Position numbers and translations under genes: made by a program
The notes under the pieces: model-generated
The model's input: only the letters and a program-made list of their open reading frames with translations
Database searches by the model: none
Told to the model about the DNA's origin: nothing
In this document: positions 26,956 to 39,794 of the stretch, piece by piece
How positions within the stretch are numbered: position 1 is the first letter of the stretch
Layout of the letters: every line of letters starts with the position of its first letter
From: Latrodectus hesperus
Taxonomy: Eukaryota; Arthropoda; Arachnida; Araneae; Theridiidae
Direction of reading: 5' to 3'
NCBI GenBank assembly: GCA_037975125.1
Contig: CM075860.1
Location: forward strand, 45,295,673-45,359,672
DNA: 64,000 nt

Positions 26956-29368
26956 CTGAAGGACAAAAGCAAAATAGATCAAATATCCCTGTTACTAAAT
27001 GATTTTTGATAGGTCTATGGAGTCAGAAGTTAAATTCAATAAATTACTCAATCCCATTTATTTCTTTGCTTCAGTGTCCAGCAGTCGCTCATTTTCATAA
27101 GCCCTTAGGACCCAGTAAAATAGTTCTTAAAATTTAAAAATAAATGTCAGATCTCGAAACGAATTTTTTTACTTAACTCTGATCCCTCTTTATAAGTAAT
27201 GTATTCGAAAAGTTGTTTAATACGAATACGTAAGAAAGGAAAAAATTTAGCTGTTTATCTCAATAAAATTATCTAATCATGTTAGCCATTTATTTGCTTG
27301 TTTTGAAGATGTTTTCGCATTGTATCATTTCCATATTGTTTGAAATTTGAAAGTGCTTTCCCATTTTCATCCCTCAATTATATTTCTTGCGTAATTCTGA
27401 ATCATATTTTTCAAACATTTCTTACGTACAAAGTATATCTGAGTTCACATTAAAAAACGAGGAATAAAAATTCGGGTAGCCGTGCACTTCCTTGTCGAAG
27501 TTCATGGATGAGTGAGAAACTCATCTTCTCTCACGTAGTTTGATAAATGTTCTTTCTTTCTTTGAAGTGATTTAATAAAGCCTGTATGACAAAATGAACT
27601 AGATATAATTTTTTGTGCAACGTCTTTCCAAGATTGGAAAGACAACTGCATTGGCTTAGAAAGTCACTTTCATCAGATGATTCCAAGACATAATCACTCA
27701 TTGCAAAATACTTAAGATATTTTCATTTAAAATCCTTCCTTATACTTTGGTGTGTGGTTTGCAGAACGATAGTTAGATAAGACGGGAGAAATTCCACGCG
27801 AACTGCTTAAAATAATTCGGTATTTCAACACCAACAATACTGTTTTTATTGTTAGATGTGCCTAAGACAAAGAACTTAAAATTCTCCAATAAAAATTTCT
27901 ATCTAAATTTCTCATCAATAAACAAAAAACTGGCGGAAAAAAATTGAAAATCCGAAAGAAAGAATGAATTTCAAAAAGTAAATGAAAACGAAAGAGTGCA
28001 TAAAAATGAGTTTGGAAAAAAAAATTCTGAATTGCATCTGTCGAACCAAGTGAGGTATTAGCCACTAGTTCATAAAATAGCGAACGTCTCTAAATTAGAT
28101 ATTCGTAAAAATAAGCACTTAATGTACTAAGAAACATAAAATTCCGAGCATTTTTTGAGATACGAACTTGCTTTAACTCCATTAGCATTTTCAATATTTA
28201 AAGAAAGATATTTTCGATTAGAAATAACTCGAAATATGAGCAATCCGTAGAAATAATAGTCCTTAAAGATGTGCAAGTATTTTTAATCAAAATTAGTTTT
28301 TATTGATAAATGTAACTAATTTTTCTCTCTAATTCTTTTCTCGCTAATATTGACTAATCTCTTCTCGCAACTCCAAAACCTTGACGCAGCTGAATTGAGT
28401 AAAAACGAAAATCACATAAATTGCTGAAATCTTAATAAATCATTGAGAAGAGAATTTTTAAGAGAAATACCACAGAAATGAAAATAAAGGCAGGTTTCCA
28501 TCTATGTAATAGTTTTGAATATATGATACTTCTCTTTTCTCTCTCTCTTTCTTTTGTATTTTCCGAGATCATTTATCAATTGGGCAAATACAAATATTAG
28601 TTTTTCATTACAAAATATTTAATATGTAACAATAGTAAATTTACTTAAAATTTTCATATTATGTTGCTCGCTCACATAAGATTTGAATAATCAGTCATTA
28701 ACTAATACTAAACAATAATAATAAATGACAAATCAAGTATTTATTACTAATACAACAATATTGCTAAAGTATGTGTTGTTATTTTTACCAAAAAAAGCGC
28801 AAGAAATTATTTGTTTCTCACAGAAAAGTTAAGCATGTGAATATTATACTGCAATACAGTTTTAATGTAATGTTATGCTAAGTGTTATTTTATAATCAAT
28901 AGCAATATTTATATGAATTAGAATGAGTCTTATAAGAAACACATAAAAGATATCTTACAATTGATAATGTACTTTCTAATTTATTTGTTACATTCATCTA
29001 TGTGAGCTTTACTAAAATTCATATTTTTTTACAAAGGAAAGGGCTTAAGTGTTCCTAGAATCATTCACTTGATTGTATATTATAATTGCACATGATATGA
29101 ACAAGAAAGAACCATGTTGTGACAATTATAAGAAAATAGCTATAAAATACTTTCAATGAATTTATTTAGTTATAAATCGTTATAAATAGAAAATTATCAA
29201 ATTAACTCAATAAAAACACCGATTTTGATTTCTAATATAATCAAGCATTTGATTTCATTTGTAATATGATAGTTTACTTTCGTAATAAAAATTTAGGTTC
29301 CAATATTAGAAAATTTAGGTACTATGAGTCAAAAAATGTTCTGAGCTCGGTTCAGAGTAATGACTTAC
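26956..29368 (-). other. Intron 1 of sDscam cassette 1
   Basis: AT-rich intron of 2.4 kb. It contains a perfect 10-bp inverted repeat, GTCTTTCCAA and TTGGAAAGAC, at 27622-27643 with a two-base centre. No exon or mobile element is seen. Confidence 0.6.
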
Positions 29369-29438
29369 TTTTCAGGAAGCATCCAATGATAAGAAGAAAC
29401 GCTGGCCTTTTCCTCTGCGAATAGCTAAAGATTGTCAT
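29369..29438 (-). CDS. sDscam: sDscam cassette 1, exon 1 (signal peptide)
   Basis: A 70-nt exon of 23 codons plus one base, opening MTIFSYSQRKRPAF and continuing with the hydrophobic LLIIGCFLK. Positively charged QRKR followed by a hydrophobic core is a standard signal-peptide layout. The donor is a consensus GTAAGT and the phase matches the other cassettes. No earlier in-frame ATG is evident. This is the first cassette in transcription order visible in the window, and no other Ig exon occurs upstream to the right edge. Confidence 0.8.
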
Positions 29439-29581
29439 TATAACAAAGACTCACGCTGCTTACAGTGACTAACAGAAGCAAGATAAAAGAAAATGATATT
29501 AGCTTGTCACAATCGCGACATATTTCAAATCAACTCAACAAAAGTAGATCTTTTCATTCACCGACGCAGAAAGTCAACATG

Positions 29582-29660
29582 AATGGCGTTAGTTAAACTG
29601 AAACTGTGCTGAAAACAGCGCCCTCATTAGGAGGCATTTTGAACTAACTATAATTCATCT
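29582..29660 (-). promoter_or_regulatory. Conserved promoter block of sDscam cassette 1
   Basis: About 145-220 bp upstream of the start codon. The plus strand reads AATGGCGTTAG, AAACTGAAACTGTGCTGAAA, CAGCGCCCTCATTAGGAGGCAT and GAACTAAC. The two outer anchors and the central AGCGCCCTC (29617-29625) are shared with cassette 2, but the spacer between the first anchor and the GC-rich core is nine bases shorter. It is the most diverged of the three blocks. Confidence 0.6.
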
Positions 29661-31936
29661 TTTATTTTTTGATTGTAATATAAAAATCGTCATTAGAATA
29701 AAATTTAAGAATGCCAAAGTTTAAATCTTGCAGTGTTTAGTTATAGTTGAAAATTCTGTTGCATATTACATTTCACACAATGCCCACAGTATTATATTGC
29801 TGCTGATATTTTTTCTGATATTATGTATACCAATATTACCCATATTTACATGCATACGTATACACTACTCCATAGATATAATACTAGATAGTAATAGGAA
29901 ATAATCTACATAACTTTACGCACAATCACATTATACTGGAACAACGAACTTTTGAATGCTTGCAATAAGACATGTACTTATGTATAGGCAGTACACTTCC
30001 AGGTGCCTTTGAATAGCTTCGAGTGTCAAAACGTCACAATATTGATTATTTTACAGCATATATCGTATTTTTTATATTTTTTAAAAAATTTTTTATAGAA
30101 TTTTCTATTAATTGTTTTTTAGTACAGATTAAGAGATGATCTTAATGCAATAACTTAAGGTCAGTATTCTACCGGTCAAATAACAAATATTCATGTTACT
30201 GAATAGTAGCTACAATTTTTTTATCTGAATTTTGTGAACAGGCAAAAAATCAAATGAGTATTTTAAATAAAAAGTTAAGTTTATATTTAGTTTAGTTTTA
30301 CAAAAGATACTTCAAATTGTATGCATGTTCCCTCACAGAATTTTGTACAATCCAAGGAAATTTTGTTTTAAATGAACTGCTGTTTAGTTTGATGACAGTC
30401 AACGGTAAAAGAAACAGATTATATAAATAGAATACAAAAAAGAATTTTATAAATGGTTTTTCCTAGCCATCTGGCACGTGATTATCGATATTGCATTAGG
30501 TATGTATATGTTTATAGCTACGCAAAAAATTTGTCCTTATTAAAAAAAAGGTTTTTATGTCAAATACTTAGTTACGTTAAAAAGAATATTAATCAACATA
30601 AAACCACCATTACCAAAACAGAGTAATTCAAACTATTATGAAATATCTATATCTCAAAAACATCAAACATTAAATAAAACACATAAAAATCATTTGCAAA
30701 AGTCATTTCCACCCTCGAGCAGCAATTGATTTAAGCAATATAGTAGCATCAAAAACTGTTGCACTTCTTGTATTACAAAGGAACTGTCTAAAGAAACAGC
30801 TACGCAACAAAAAATTATTTCTTTTAAGAATTACTTCTTTTCCATGCAATTCAAGTCAATTTTTAATGTTGAATTTCAACTCCATAAAATTTAATAAAAC
30901 AATGATACAATAAATATTACAAATAAAATGCATACCATTTCTGATCACTTTAAATCGTGATAGTTGGACTTCCATGTAAAATATTTACATATACATTTTT
31001 CATATCATTTTGCTTCACTGTAAATACAAAACAGATTTTTTCTAATTTCTTTGCTGATAAAACAAAAGGAATCCATCCTTCATTTATAAAATGGAAGAGA
31101 TAAAAAATGCATGATTGATTCAGAGGTAATTTCATTTTATTACTATGTTGAAAAGTTTATTTTGCTTTACTTATTTATTTATTTTTAATGAAAAGAAGGG
31201 TTTAGAAAAAATTTTACTTTTCATAACATATAATCATTTTCATAACGTGTTTTCTTATATTTTATTTTTAAATTATTAAAAATAGTTTATTATAAAATCT
31301 TATACTGATTTTAATGTAAGTTAGAATAATTATTACATTAATATAAGAAAAATTTAAATTTCTATATGCGCACTTTATACCCATTTCAGCATTACTGTGA
31401 ACTGAAAAGAAAATTTATTATCATTTGTTCTCTTTAGTTGAATCAGTTCTTGAATAAAGGATGGTAAAGTTATTTTGCAATACTTTTTGTAATAAAATAA
31501 CAATGTTATAAAGTAGCAAAGTAGACCATTAGGAGAGAAATATGCAACTGACATGCAATGATTTGAATATGCATTTTAGCTTTGTATTACATCAGTCTTG
31601 TAGAAGAGTAAGTAATAACAATGGCATATTACTATTTCGAGCTAAAGACATTCATTCTTTTTACGATGATAAAACACTAATATGTTTTATTGTATAATAA
31701 CTACTTATTGTATACGTACTGAATTTAATTCTTCATATGAAAATCAATAATATTTTACGAACAGGAAATGCATTTTAATAGAGTTCATTTTTGGACAGTG
31801 AAACAATGATATAATTTTTAGGTTATAGTATTTTTACCATTTTTCAAAGACACTGAAAGACTTTGCATTGATAGTCTCTGCAGTAATATGAGAACAGCTG
31901 TCAGATCACTCAATAAAAGTCATTCATTGGTGCTTC

Positions 31937-31967
31937 GTATTTCCTCAGTGTAACACTGAGGAAATAC
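31937..31967. repeat. Perfect 15-bp palindrome
   Basis: GTATTTCCTCAGTGT and its exact reverse complement are separated by one base. It lies in intergenic DNA and is not repeated elsewhere in the window. Confidence 0.8.
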
Positions 31968-34149
31968 AATACAATGAGCCTTCGGTTGAGTCAAGAATCT
32001 GTAGTTCGGCTGACTACATAACGACACATTAACTAGTCAGGTTACTACGAACTGGTTTTACACTAGTTATTTTTATGTCGCTCAAATAAAGAATGTTAAA
32101 CACGTTGTAAATTGTAAAATCTTTTAGTCAACAAACATAAAACATTTGCTGAACTCATCCCTGCATAATAATTAGAGTAAGAGTTCATGGAATGGTCATT
32201 CAAAAATATGTGACTGAAGTTATGATTTCAGGAGTAACTTTGATCAGCATGATTTTGAAAGAATATCATGCAAAAAAATTTTATTTAATTCAATTGTAAT
32301 ATATCTTGCTAGGCTTGGTAATATAAATGAAAAAAAACATTTGCGAATATTACCAAATTTATCAAGATATTATAATGGCACTTGGGTACTAAGCAAATAA
32401 AAATTTAAAAACGAAGTAATACACATCAATAATTTATTGGAAGAAACAATATTTTGAATAGATCGCCACAAGACGTTCTTGCTATTTAAAAACTGAAGTA
32501 AATATAAAGACGAAAAGAACCCATGTAACGAAAAAATAAAAAAGCAAGTCTCATGAATCTATACAGATACTAATAGCCATTCACACAAATTTTATATATA
32601 TTTTGATAACATTTTCATGACCATGCTCTCTGTATTCTCCAGGAAAAGCATGAAAATGTTTTTTTTTTCCAAATTAATACATTTTGGTTTCAATTGAGAG
32701 TTATGTGTTTTATTCAAGAATGAACTCACTCTCTGCCTTCAGTTCTCTGCCTTCGAATCAGTCGTTTAAGGGTTCAAGATTTCTCCTGATCTGTTCTAGA
32801 TTGGAAAATATTTTCAGACTACATGTCCTTGATTAAATTAGTCTTCATGGGCTACAATAGAATGATGACCCAACCAATCAGAAATCATTGGATTAAATAT
32901 ATTAGCAGGGATGGTTTATTTCTTATTTCGCGAATTCTCATACATTTTATCGTGGAATGAATACTTGTGATTTTCACACAAATCAATAGTTTCGTATCTT
33001 GTAAGGTAATTAAAGTTACAAATTACCCTTTAGTGTGATTAAGAAATTTTGTTTACAGAAAAAGTTAGAAGATAAAAATACGGTTTCAAAACATTTAACT
33101 TTCGTGAAAACAGTTTATTATGGAAGAAAAGTGGGGACAATTGTAAGATATGTGAGGAAGTAGCTAAACGAACTTTTCTTAACATTTTTCCATTCAAAAT
33201 TACTTGATAAATTATGAGTACATTTTGAATTTTACCGTCTTTTTCGAAAAATAGAATTCAAATGGAAGTTGCAGTAAAAATTCTTCTTCCTCTTTTTAGA
33301 TTTGGCATTTTTAATTTATACTCATGAAACACACTCACACACAATATAAATGTAAATTTATAACAAATTGCGTTAAATTTAAAGAACAAAACAGTTTTTA
33401 TTATTAATTTATTATTTTAAATAATATTCATTTCATTTTTTAATGCGAAATTTGTCATATTTTGAAAAGTAACCCATTAATTAACTGAAACTAATTCATT
33501 TAGTCAAATAACTTAATTTCTTAAGTTTTTTTTATATCTGTGGGATTTAAAAGATAAAAGAAGATATCTGTGGGATTCAAAAGATAGAACTTATTTTGAC
33601 AAACATAAAAAATGTTCAATTCTAGGAAATAAGTCATATGTTTTACAAAACATTTGAAAAATCTGACATGGGTTATAATTTGTATTAATACTAAACATGT
33701 ATTTTTTATGAGAAGGAAATCAATTGAAATTCAGAATTTTATTTTTTTACAGTTAAATATATCTTTAAATTAATTTAAAATAAATTCATATAAATAATAT
33801 GCACAGAAAAGATCATATTCTACATTTAAATATGCTCTATTTAATGTTATTGAAAACATTGATTCTTGTGTTTAATATATACAACTGAAACAGTAATTTT
33901 GCTACATATTTTATGTGTTGCTGAGGTTACTTAGGTGTAATAGATTTTTAATAAAATTAATTCAATATTAAATTTTTAAAAAAATTAGAATTAAAGTAAT
34001 ATTTGTTACAATTCATATCAATATTGCTGAGCCAAATTAAGTTTAAATATATAGAGACAATAATATAAACCTTTTTTGATTGAGGATTAAGGCCTTGTGA
34101 AGTCTGTATGTGTGATTACCATTTATTTTTGATTACACAGCTAAAAGTA

Positions 34150-34150
34150 C

Positions 34151-34217
<67 letters not shown>
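34150..34217. repeat. (TA)n microsatellite
   Basis: About 33 TA units with one GTAT interruption, some 500 bp left of the gypsy remnant. Confidence 0.95.
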
Positions 34218-34219
<2 letters not shown>

Positions 34220-35169
34220 AAGAAATTTTGTAAAAATTGATTATCATTGCAGAATTAGTTTAGATTCTTAAAGATTCAGGAATGCATTATTATATAGGTA
34301 TATTTTTTTCAAAAAATAATTTATATGAAAAATATTTTAATACTATTTGAATTGTGTTGATAATTTGCTTGCCATTTATTTAAAGACTTATGATTATTTT
34401 TATTTAGAAATTTGTAGTTATTATAAAATATGATTATCTCATTTATTTTAAAAATATAACTATATCATATTCAAAGTAATGATGCAATACAATGATTTGA
34501 TTAAATTTAGATTATGAAATATACGCTAGTTTTGCTGAATAATGATATTTTTCAATATTTTCAAAAAATTATCGAAATATAAAAAAACGTCAAGAAATCA
34601 CACATTCTGTGAGTTTCAATATAAATAAATTAATATATATATCAGATGTCTCGATGAATAAACAGTCATAATTTCACAAACCTGATTTTGCCCATGAGTC
34701 AAAATGTAAATAATAATTCAATATGAGATTGGTTCAGCAGAACAATGGCGTCACATAACATGACGTCATTCCATGGTGAATTCAGAAATTCACCGAGTAG
34801 GTTTTCAGTTGTTTGCGCCCTCCCAAAAACGAAGCGTCTGCAGCAGCCCCGTCCGTTGTAGCAGACTCTGAAACATCTGCCACGCAGTTAAAGAAGGTTT
34901 CTTTAATATTATTCCAGAGAAGATGAGTGTCATGGAAGATAACTTCAGTTGAAACTAAACTTTTGAAGACAGAAGAATGTCTTGACAAGAAGGTTTAAGA
35001 AATCATTGATGAAATATTATAAAATGGGAATAAGGAAACTTAAAGTCTGAAGAAGAGAATGTCAAATAAACATGAGTATCTCAATAAGGCAATTATGCCT
35101 TCCTGAGACACGATTAAGCTCTCAGCATTACATGAAAAATCATTCTTGCAAATAAACAAAACACAGTTT

Positions 35170-35403
35170 ACGATGGAAGTGGAAGTTAATGGATGGAATC
35201 CCGAGCCAAACATTTCAACCGGCAGTATCTTCAAGAGGAGGCACGGCCAACATGCTTTCGGAAAAGCGAAGACATGATTTTCGAGTCTTATCTATTTTGC
35301 TGCGGTTCAGAGAGAAATGCACTAAAGAATATAGCCTACTACAGTTAAAGTATCGCTATCAAAAAGCTGATGAAAGTCTGCAAAAAGTGACTGGCGATAC
35401 TCA
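35170..35403 (+). pseudogene. gag-like remnant of the gypsy element
   Basis: The frame contains PSQTFQPAVSSRGGTANMLS, then LSILLRFREKCTKEYSLLQL and ADESLQKVTGD, in the style of a gypsy capsid region where a helical segment precedes a repeated-Leu/Gln stretch. There is no zinc knuckle. Upstream sequence back to about 34790 is probably also gag but is full of stops. Confidence 0.5.
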
Positions 35404-35560
35404 GTGACTTTTCCTTCTCGGACTGCTCAGTTGAGACACGTAAAGATATGGCTTTCCGTACTTCATCGTTAGTGTGCAGGATTAGCAGGTACAAAAAGCC
35501 CATAGATTCTACATGGGATATCGCATCTGCTTTAGTCTACGTACATAAATCCATTTCAAA

Positions 35561-35932
35561 GTGTATCATATTTTTTCCATAAGTGGCGGTGATAACGGAT
35601 TTTTTGTTTTAGGGTACGTCAACAAAGTCCCCTGTAGAATGATAATTAATAGTGGAGCCAATATAAGCCTCATCAGAATGGACTCGACTCTCAAATGTGG
35701 GGAAAATCATTTGAACGCAGTCATGCATTGCCTTTCAGACTGACAAGTGACAAGATTAATTTTCATGGAAAAGAATCTTAATATCACATTTGGTGATGCC
35801 GTGTATCATCCTGTGGTATTTGTGGGTGATATAAATGATAAATTTATTCTTGGATTGGATTTTATCAAAGAAAACCATTTTCAGTTTTTTTTAATAATAA
35901 CGAACTGCACTCATGTTCAGAGAGAATCATGA
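35561..35932 (+). pseudogene. Retropepsin remnant of the gypsy element
   Basis: Two short frames separated by a stop encode MIINSGANISLIR and, downstream, FILGLDFI. These are the active-site loop and C-terminal motif of an aspartic protease. The catalytic aspartate of the D-S-G-A motif is replaced by asparagine (codon 35648-35650), so it would be inactive even without the stop. Confidence 0.8.
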
Positions 35933-36282
35933 TATTTAATATGGAATCGAGATATTAAATCAGTTCGTCATACAACTAGAAAGAGTGAAATTACATTGTC
36001 TCCAATAACTGAGATAATAGTTACGAAACTCTTACAAAAGATAATAATTTCCATTATGGATTAATTGAATATCCAGATGCTACAATAACATTATAGGAGT
36101 ACTGGTGACTTCTTCACTCGTCAAACTTTCATGAAAAGTTATTCCAGTAAGAGTTGCTAATATAAGCAACAAAACGAAGGTTATAAAGAAAGGAGAAGTG
36201 CTGTTGACATATGCTCCTCATTTAACAATGTATTAAGTGAAGCTTTCAAGCCACACTATTTGAGTCATCTGACAATCCAATT

Positions 36283-36560
36283 AATGAACTCCTTCAGCGT
36301 GCAGAGTTAAATGATAAACAGAGAAGCGCTGCAGGAAAGCTATTACTAGAATTTCAAAAGCTCTTTTCCAAGATTTCGGGTGATATTGGGCGAACTAAAA
36401 TGACGCAGCATCAAATTGGTGCAGGAATCATCCTCCCATCAAACAACATCTGAGAAAATAACCATCTGCTAAAAAGGAAGAAGTGTCTAATTTTCTGTTG
36501 GAAATGCAACAGAATGACATTATTGAGTCATCAGAGAAAAAATATCAATTAATAAATCAT
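36283..36560 (+). pseudogene. Pre-RT linker remnant of the gypsy element
   Basis: One frame carries ELNDKQRSAAGKLLLEFQKL and FSKISGDIGRTKMTQHQI; another carries MQQNDIIESSE. These correspond to the linker that precedes the RT fingers in gypsy polyproteins. The homology then stops, which places the left edge of the internal deletion. Confidence 0.65.
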
Positions 36561-36989
36561 TCTTTGCGACAAGTTACTGCTTCACCGATATCGAAATCAG
36601 ACAATGGAGTGATAAAGGACTTAAAGAAGCCCCAAAAGAATATCCAGATAAAAATCCAATTTTGGAATACAAAAAAATCTTCCAGTATGAGACTAAGTAG
36701 GTAGTACATCTCCACCTACTTTCCTACTACTAAACTGTATTAGTTTCTATGGATCTGCTCAATATTAGAAATGGCGGTTTTTACAGAAAGTGAAAGCCTT
36801 ATGATAGACGTAATTACAAACGTCAACTTGCGATTCCAAAATAACGAATTTCAAATGTTTTGAAAAAAATGTATAGTATTTCTACTGGATGTCTCTTCGG
36901 AATGATGAAGATTCTACACAAAATTTGAGAACCCTTCAGTTGATGCAAAACGAGATAAGATGTAGAGAAGTGGTGGCAAGCTTGTGATG

Positions 36990-37850
36990 AGTGCCTTTCG
37001 AGCGGATAGCGCTGGATATTTTAGATCCATTATCAAGGCCTTCAAAGGGCAACAGATACATCCTATTTGTCAATGACTAATTTACAAAGTTGCCTGAAGA
37101 GTTTTCAATCCATGATCAAGAAGCTACTACATTAGCAGAAGTTCTAATGCTGCAATTGTTTCCATATTTGGCACACCCTTACAAATTCATTCAGAACAAG
37201 ATACGAATTTTACCTCATCTGTGTTTATAAGAATGTATCAATCTCTTGTAGTAGACAAAATACAGACCACGCCCTTACACACACAATCGAATGGCATGAT
37301 AGCGAGGTTTAACTAAACAATGTTAAATTACTTCTCCCTTATGGTTTCCAGTAATCAGCAAGATTGAGATTTGAAGTTAATGCAGTTTGTGTTAACGTCC
37401 AGCAGTGCTGTCTACGACGCTGTCGAATATACTCCATTTCCGATGCTCCTTGATCTCACGATCATTTTATCTCCCTTTTTATCTTCTGTTTGGTCGTATA
37501 CCGGATATATTTTCCTCGCCAGAAAAGTTTTTTCCTCGAGAACTCCAGCCACGTCTTAAAGATGTGTATAACTTTCCTCGAGATAGAATCAACCTGGCGA
37601 ACGAAAGAACGAAGACGAAAATGTCATAAGAGTGGCGGAACATAAATTTCATGAAGGTGACAAAGTTTGGTTGTGGAACCCGATTTGAAGTAAACTTTTT
37701 ACAATTTTGCATGCCAACTGGGACGGTGGATACACAGTTCTAAAAAGACTGAACGATATCGTGATTCATATAAGAAAACTACCTTCTTCACAACCGAAGG
37801 TAGTACATTATAGCAGGTTTGTTCTTTCTCGCACTGTAAATTAAAATTAG
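36990..37850 (+). pseudogene. Integrase remnant of the gypsy element
   Basis: Frames in order read ALDILDPLSRPSKGNRYILF (start of the catalytic core), HTQSNGMIARF (near its last acidic residue), EYTPFPMLLD, LQPRLKDVYNFPRDRINLA, and KVWLWNP plus RKLPSSQPKVVHY from the C-terminal domain. The frame changes several times and stops intervene. The zinc-binding N-terminus is not clear. Confidence 0.8.
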
Positions 37851-38380
37851 TAGACCATGGTTTATGGAACGTAGTGTAAATAATGTTGATTGAATATTTT
37901 CTATATTTTTGTATTTGTATAACACTTTTAATTATTTTTATGTGTTAAGCAATTTATATCACCTTAAAATCTAAAATATGTTTTACTTAATATTTTGACT
38001 CCTATCCTTCAATTGTATTGTCTCAGATGTATAAACTTAATAGCGGGGAAATATTGCAAATTCCTAAATATTACTTGTATTCCTAAATATTCTTAAATAT
38101 TACTTAAAATATTTCATACAAATATGAAATAATCCAATTTTTGGCAAAAATCCTGTAATTTAGAAGTGTCCTACGTTAAAAGCAGTATTGCTAGTGAATT
38201 GGCGAGTTGGCCACCATGGCAAGATTCTTGGTGATTTGGTGAAAAATAACTTTTTTTAGAGGAATGTATCTTCGAAGTTCTAGAGCCAACATTAAGCGAG
38301 TTAGCGTAGAACCTTCCAGAAACATTGCAGAAACTTAGATTTTGATATCAAGTCAATTGGCGTAAACATCATTTAACTTC

Positions 38381-39029
38381 TTGTAAAATATTGAAACCTT
38401 TATACTTTTATTATGACATTTTTGTATTTTAAAATGTACGCAAGTTAATTTCTTAAATATAATGATATGAAAAAACTTTATATTTCTCTTTGCTTTAAAA
38501 AAAAGTATTTTAAGACACATTGATCACTACATTTTGCGTGTATGAGGCAAATGGTTTATTTTATGATTTATTTATCAATTTGACATATTTATAGGTGAAA
38601 GCAATAAATTCTCGTCTACTCTTAAAGAAACAAGGATCGTGATGGAAACACAGTATTTATTGAATTTGGATGGATCTTAAAAATATTTCATAGAAGTCTG
38701 GTTTAAAATATGTGTTCTATCATTTCACTCAAATGAAAAAAAATTTTGTAAAAATGTACACTCATGCCTGGAATTGCTTATTCATTTTTTAAACAACTTT
38801 TATTTCTTTGTTAAATAGTAAACTATACATAGAAATCAACAGAAGAAGAAAAAGAGACTGAAACCCATGAAATTAGCAAAATAATATTCTCCCTCACACA
38901 GATATTGTACACAATGTGAGAAACATTACGATGTTGAATTAAGCACTGAATATCAAAGATAAATTTAAAATGATGAATGATGATACTAACATTTAGTCAG
39001 AAACCTAAAGTATCATGGCCCTTGTCATT
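38381..39029. other. Intergenic region
   Basis: AT-rich DNA between the gypsy remnant and a SINE; nothing recognised. Confidence 0.5.
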
Positions 39030-39295
39030 GGAGTTCCAATTATTGTTGCACTTCTCTGAATTGGGCTTTACCAGTTAGATAGGACCAGCTAGGTGGAGTC
39101 TTCGTGATTTTGAAGGAGGGACCAAGTAGCAGACTTTCAATGCTTGGCCGGCCACTCCCGGTGGTATCATTTCACTTGGAAGACATTTTCACCACGATCT
39201 GACATAACTGCCTGACCACTAAGGATCTCCGGTTCAGCCGGGATTGAACTCACTACCTTCCGATAAATGAGAAAGACGGAACCGGGGTTTCAGTT
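39030..39295 (-). mobile_element. Probable tRNA-derived SINE
   Basis: On the minus strand, TAGTGAGTTCAATCCCGGC resembles a B box, followed by a less AT-rich body containing GGCCGGCCAAGC. The A box and flanking duplication are not clear, so the boundaries are approximate. It lies about 450 bp downstream of the stop codon of the secreted-protein gene. Confidence 0.55.
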
Positions 39296-39719
39296 GTGCA
39301 CCATTTATTGTAAAGAGTACATCAATTAGGAATTAGGTTAAAAAACTATTTTACACTTTTCCTGAATAAAAATGTTTTTATTCCACTTAAATACATTTAA
39401 TTTGCTTAATTTCTTACTAACATCCTAAAATATACTCAAATAAGCATGAACTCATTTCAAATATAACATTTTACAAAATTATTATTTTTGAAAGAAATAA
39501 ATTTTTCGAATGAATATGCTTACTATTTAAAAAAACAGATCATACTTTTACAAATCTAACTGTGGAAACGTATAAAAAAAATATTGATTTAAAATTGATG
39601 CAGTTGTATTTTTTGAAGAAATTACTTTTTTGTAGACATACCACTGATATTTTATTTAGTATTTTTGATAATATTTTAATAATAATAATTTATATTTCAT
39701 GCAAAATTTTGAATTTTAT

Positions 39720-39725
39720 TTTATT
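39720..39725 (-). promoter_or_regulatory. Poly(A) signal of the secreted-protein gene
   Basis: AATAAA on the minus strand, about 20 bases after the stop codon, with a second overlapping copy five bases on. The position fits a very short 3' UTR. Confidence 0.5.
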
Positions 39726-39743
39726 GAATATAAATTTTAAACT

Positions 39744-39794
39744 TCAGCAGAGTCCGTCATTGTACATCTCCTCAAGATTATCACTTCCACAGGC
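39744..39794 (-). CDS. Secreted protein, exon 6
   Basis: Sixteen codons (ACGSDNLEEMYNDGLC) and TGA. The acceptor TTTCATTTTAG is pyrimidine-rich. It contributes the last two cysteines. The distance from exon 5 makes this the least certain exon, though phase and cysteine content fit. Confidence 0.75.
   Translation of the reverse strand, partial: ACGSDNLEEMYNDGLC

Larger units (their letters stand above)
29661..34735. other. Intergenic region upstream of the sDscam cassettes
   Basis: AT-rich DNA of about 5 kb with no supported gene. It contains the palindrome at 31937-31967, a two-copy TATCTGTGGGATT(C/T)AAAAGAT repeat near 33535-33585 and a TA microsatellite at 34150-34217. Confidence 0.55.
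34740..38380 (+). mobile_element. Decayed Ty3/gypsy LTR retrotransposon
   Basis: Plus-strand remnants occur in gypsy order: gag-like, protease, pre-RT linker, integrase, then LTR-like sequence. All frames are broken by stops and shifts. The RT and RNase H core, expected between about 36550 and 36990, is missing; no Y-x-D-D motif is present. From about 38040 the sequence (AGCGGGGAAATATTGC, then TTGGTGATTTGGTGAAAAATA) resembles the solo LTR at 52970-53500. No matching 5' LTR was found, so both ends are approximate. It cannot be active. Confidence 0.8.

Noticed and set aside
34782..34988. 68-codon minus-strand frame near the gypsy remnant
   Set aside because: It lies opposite probable gag sequence and has no recognisable domain or splice context.
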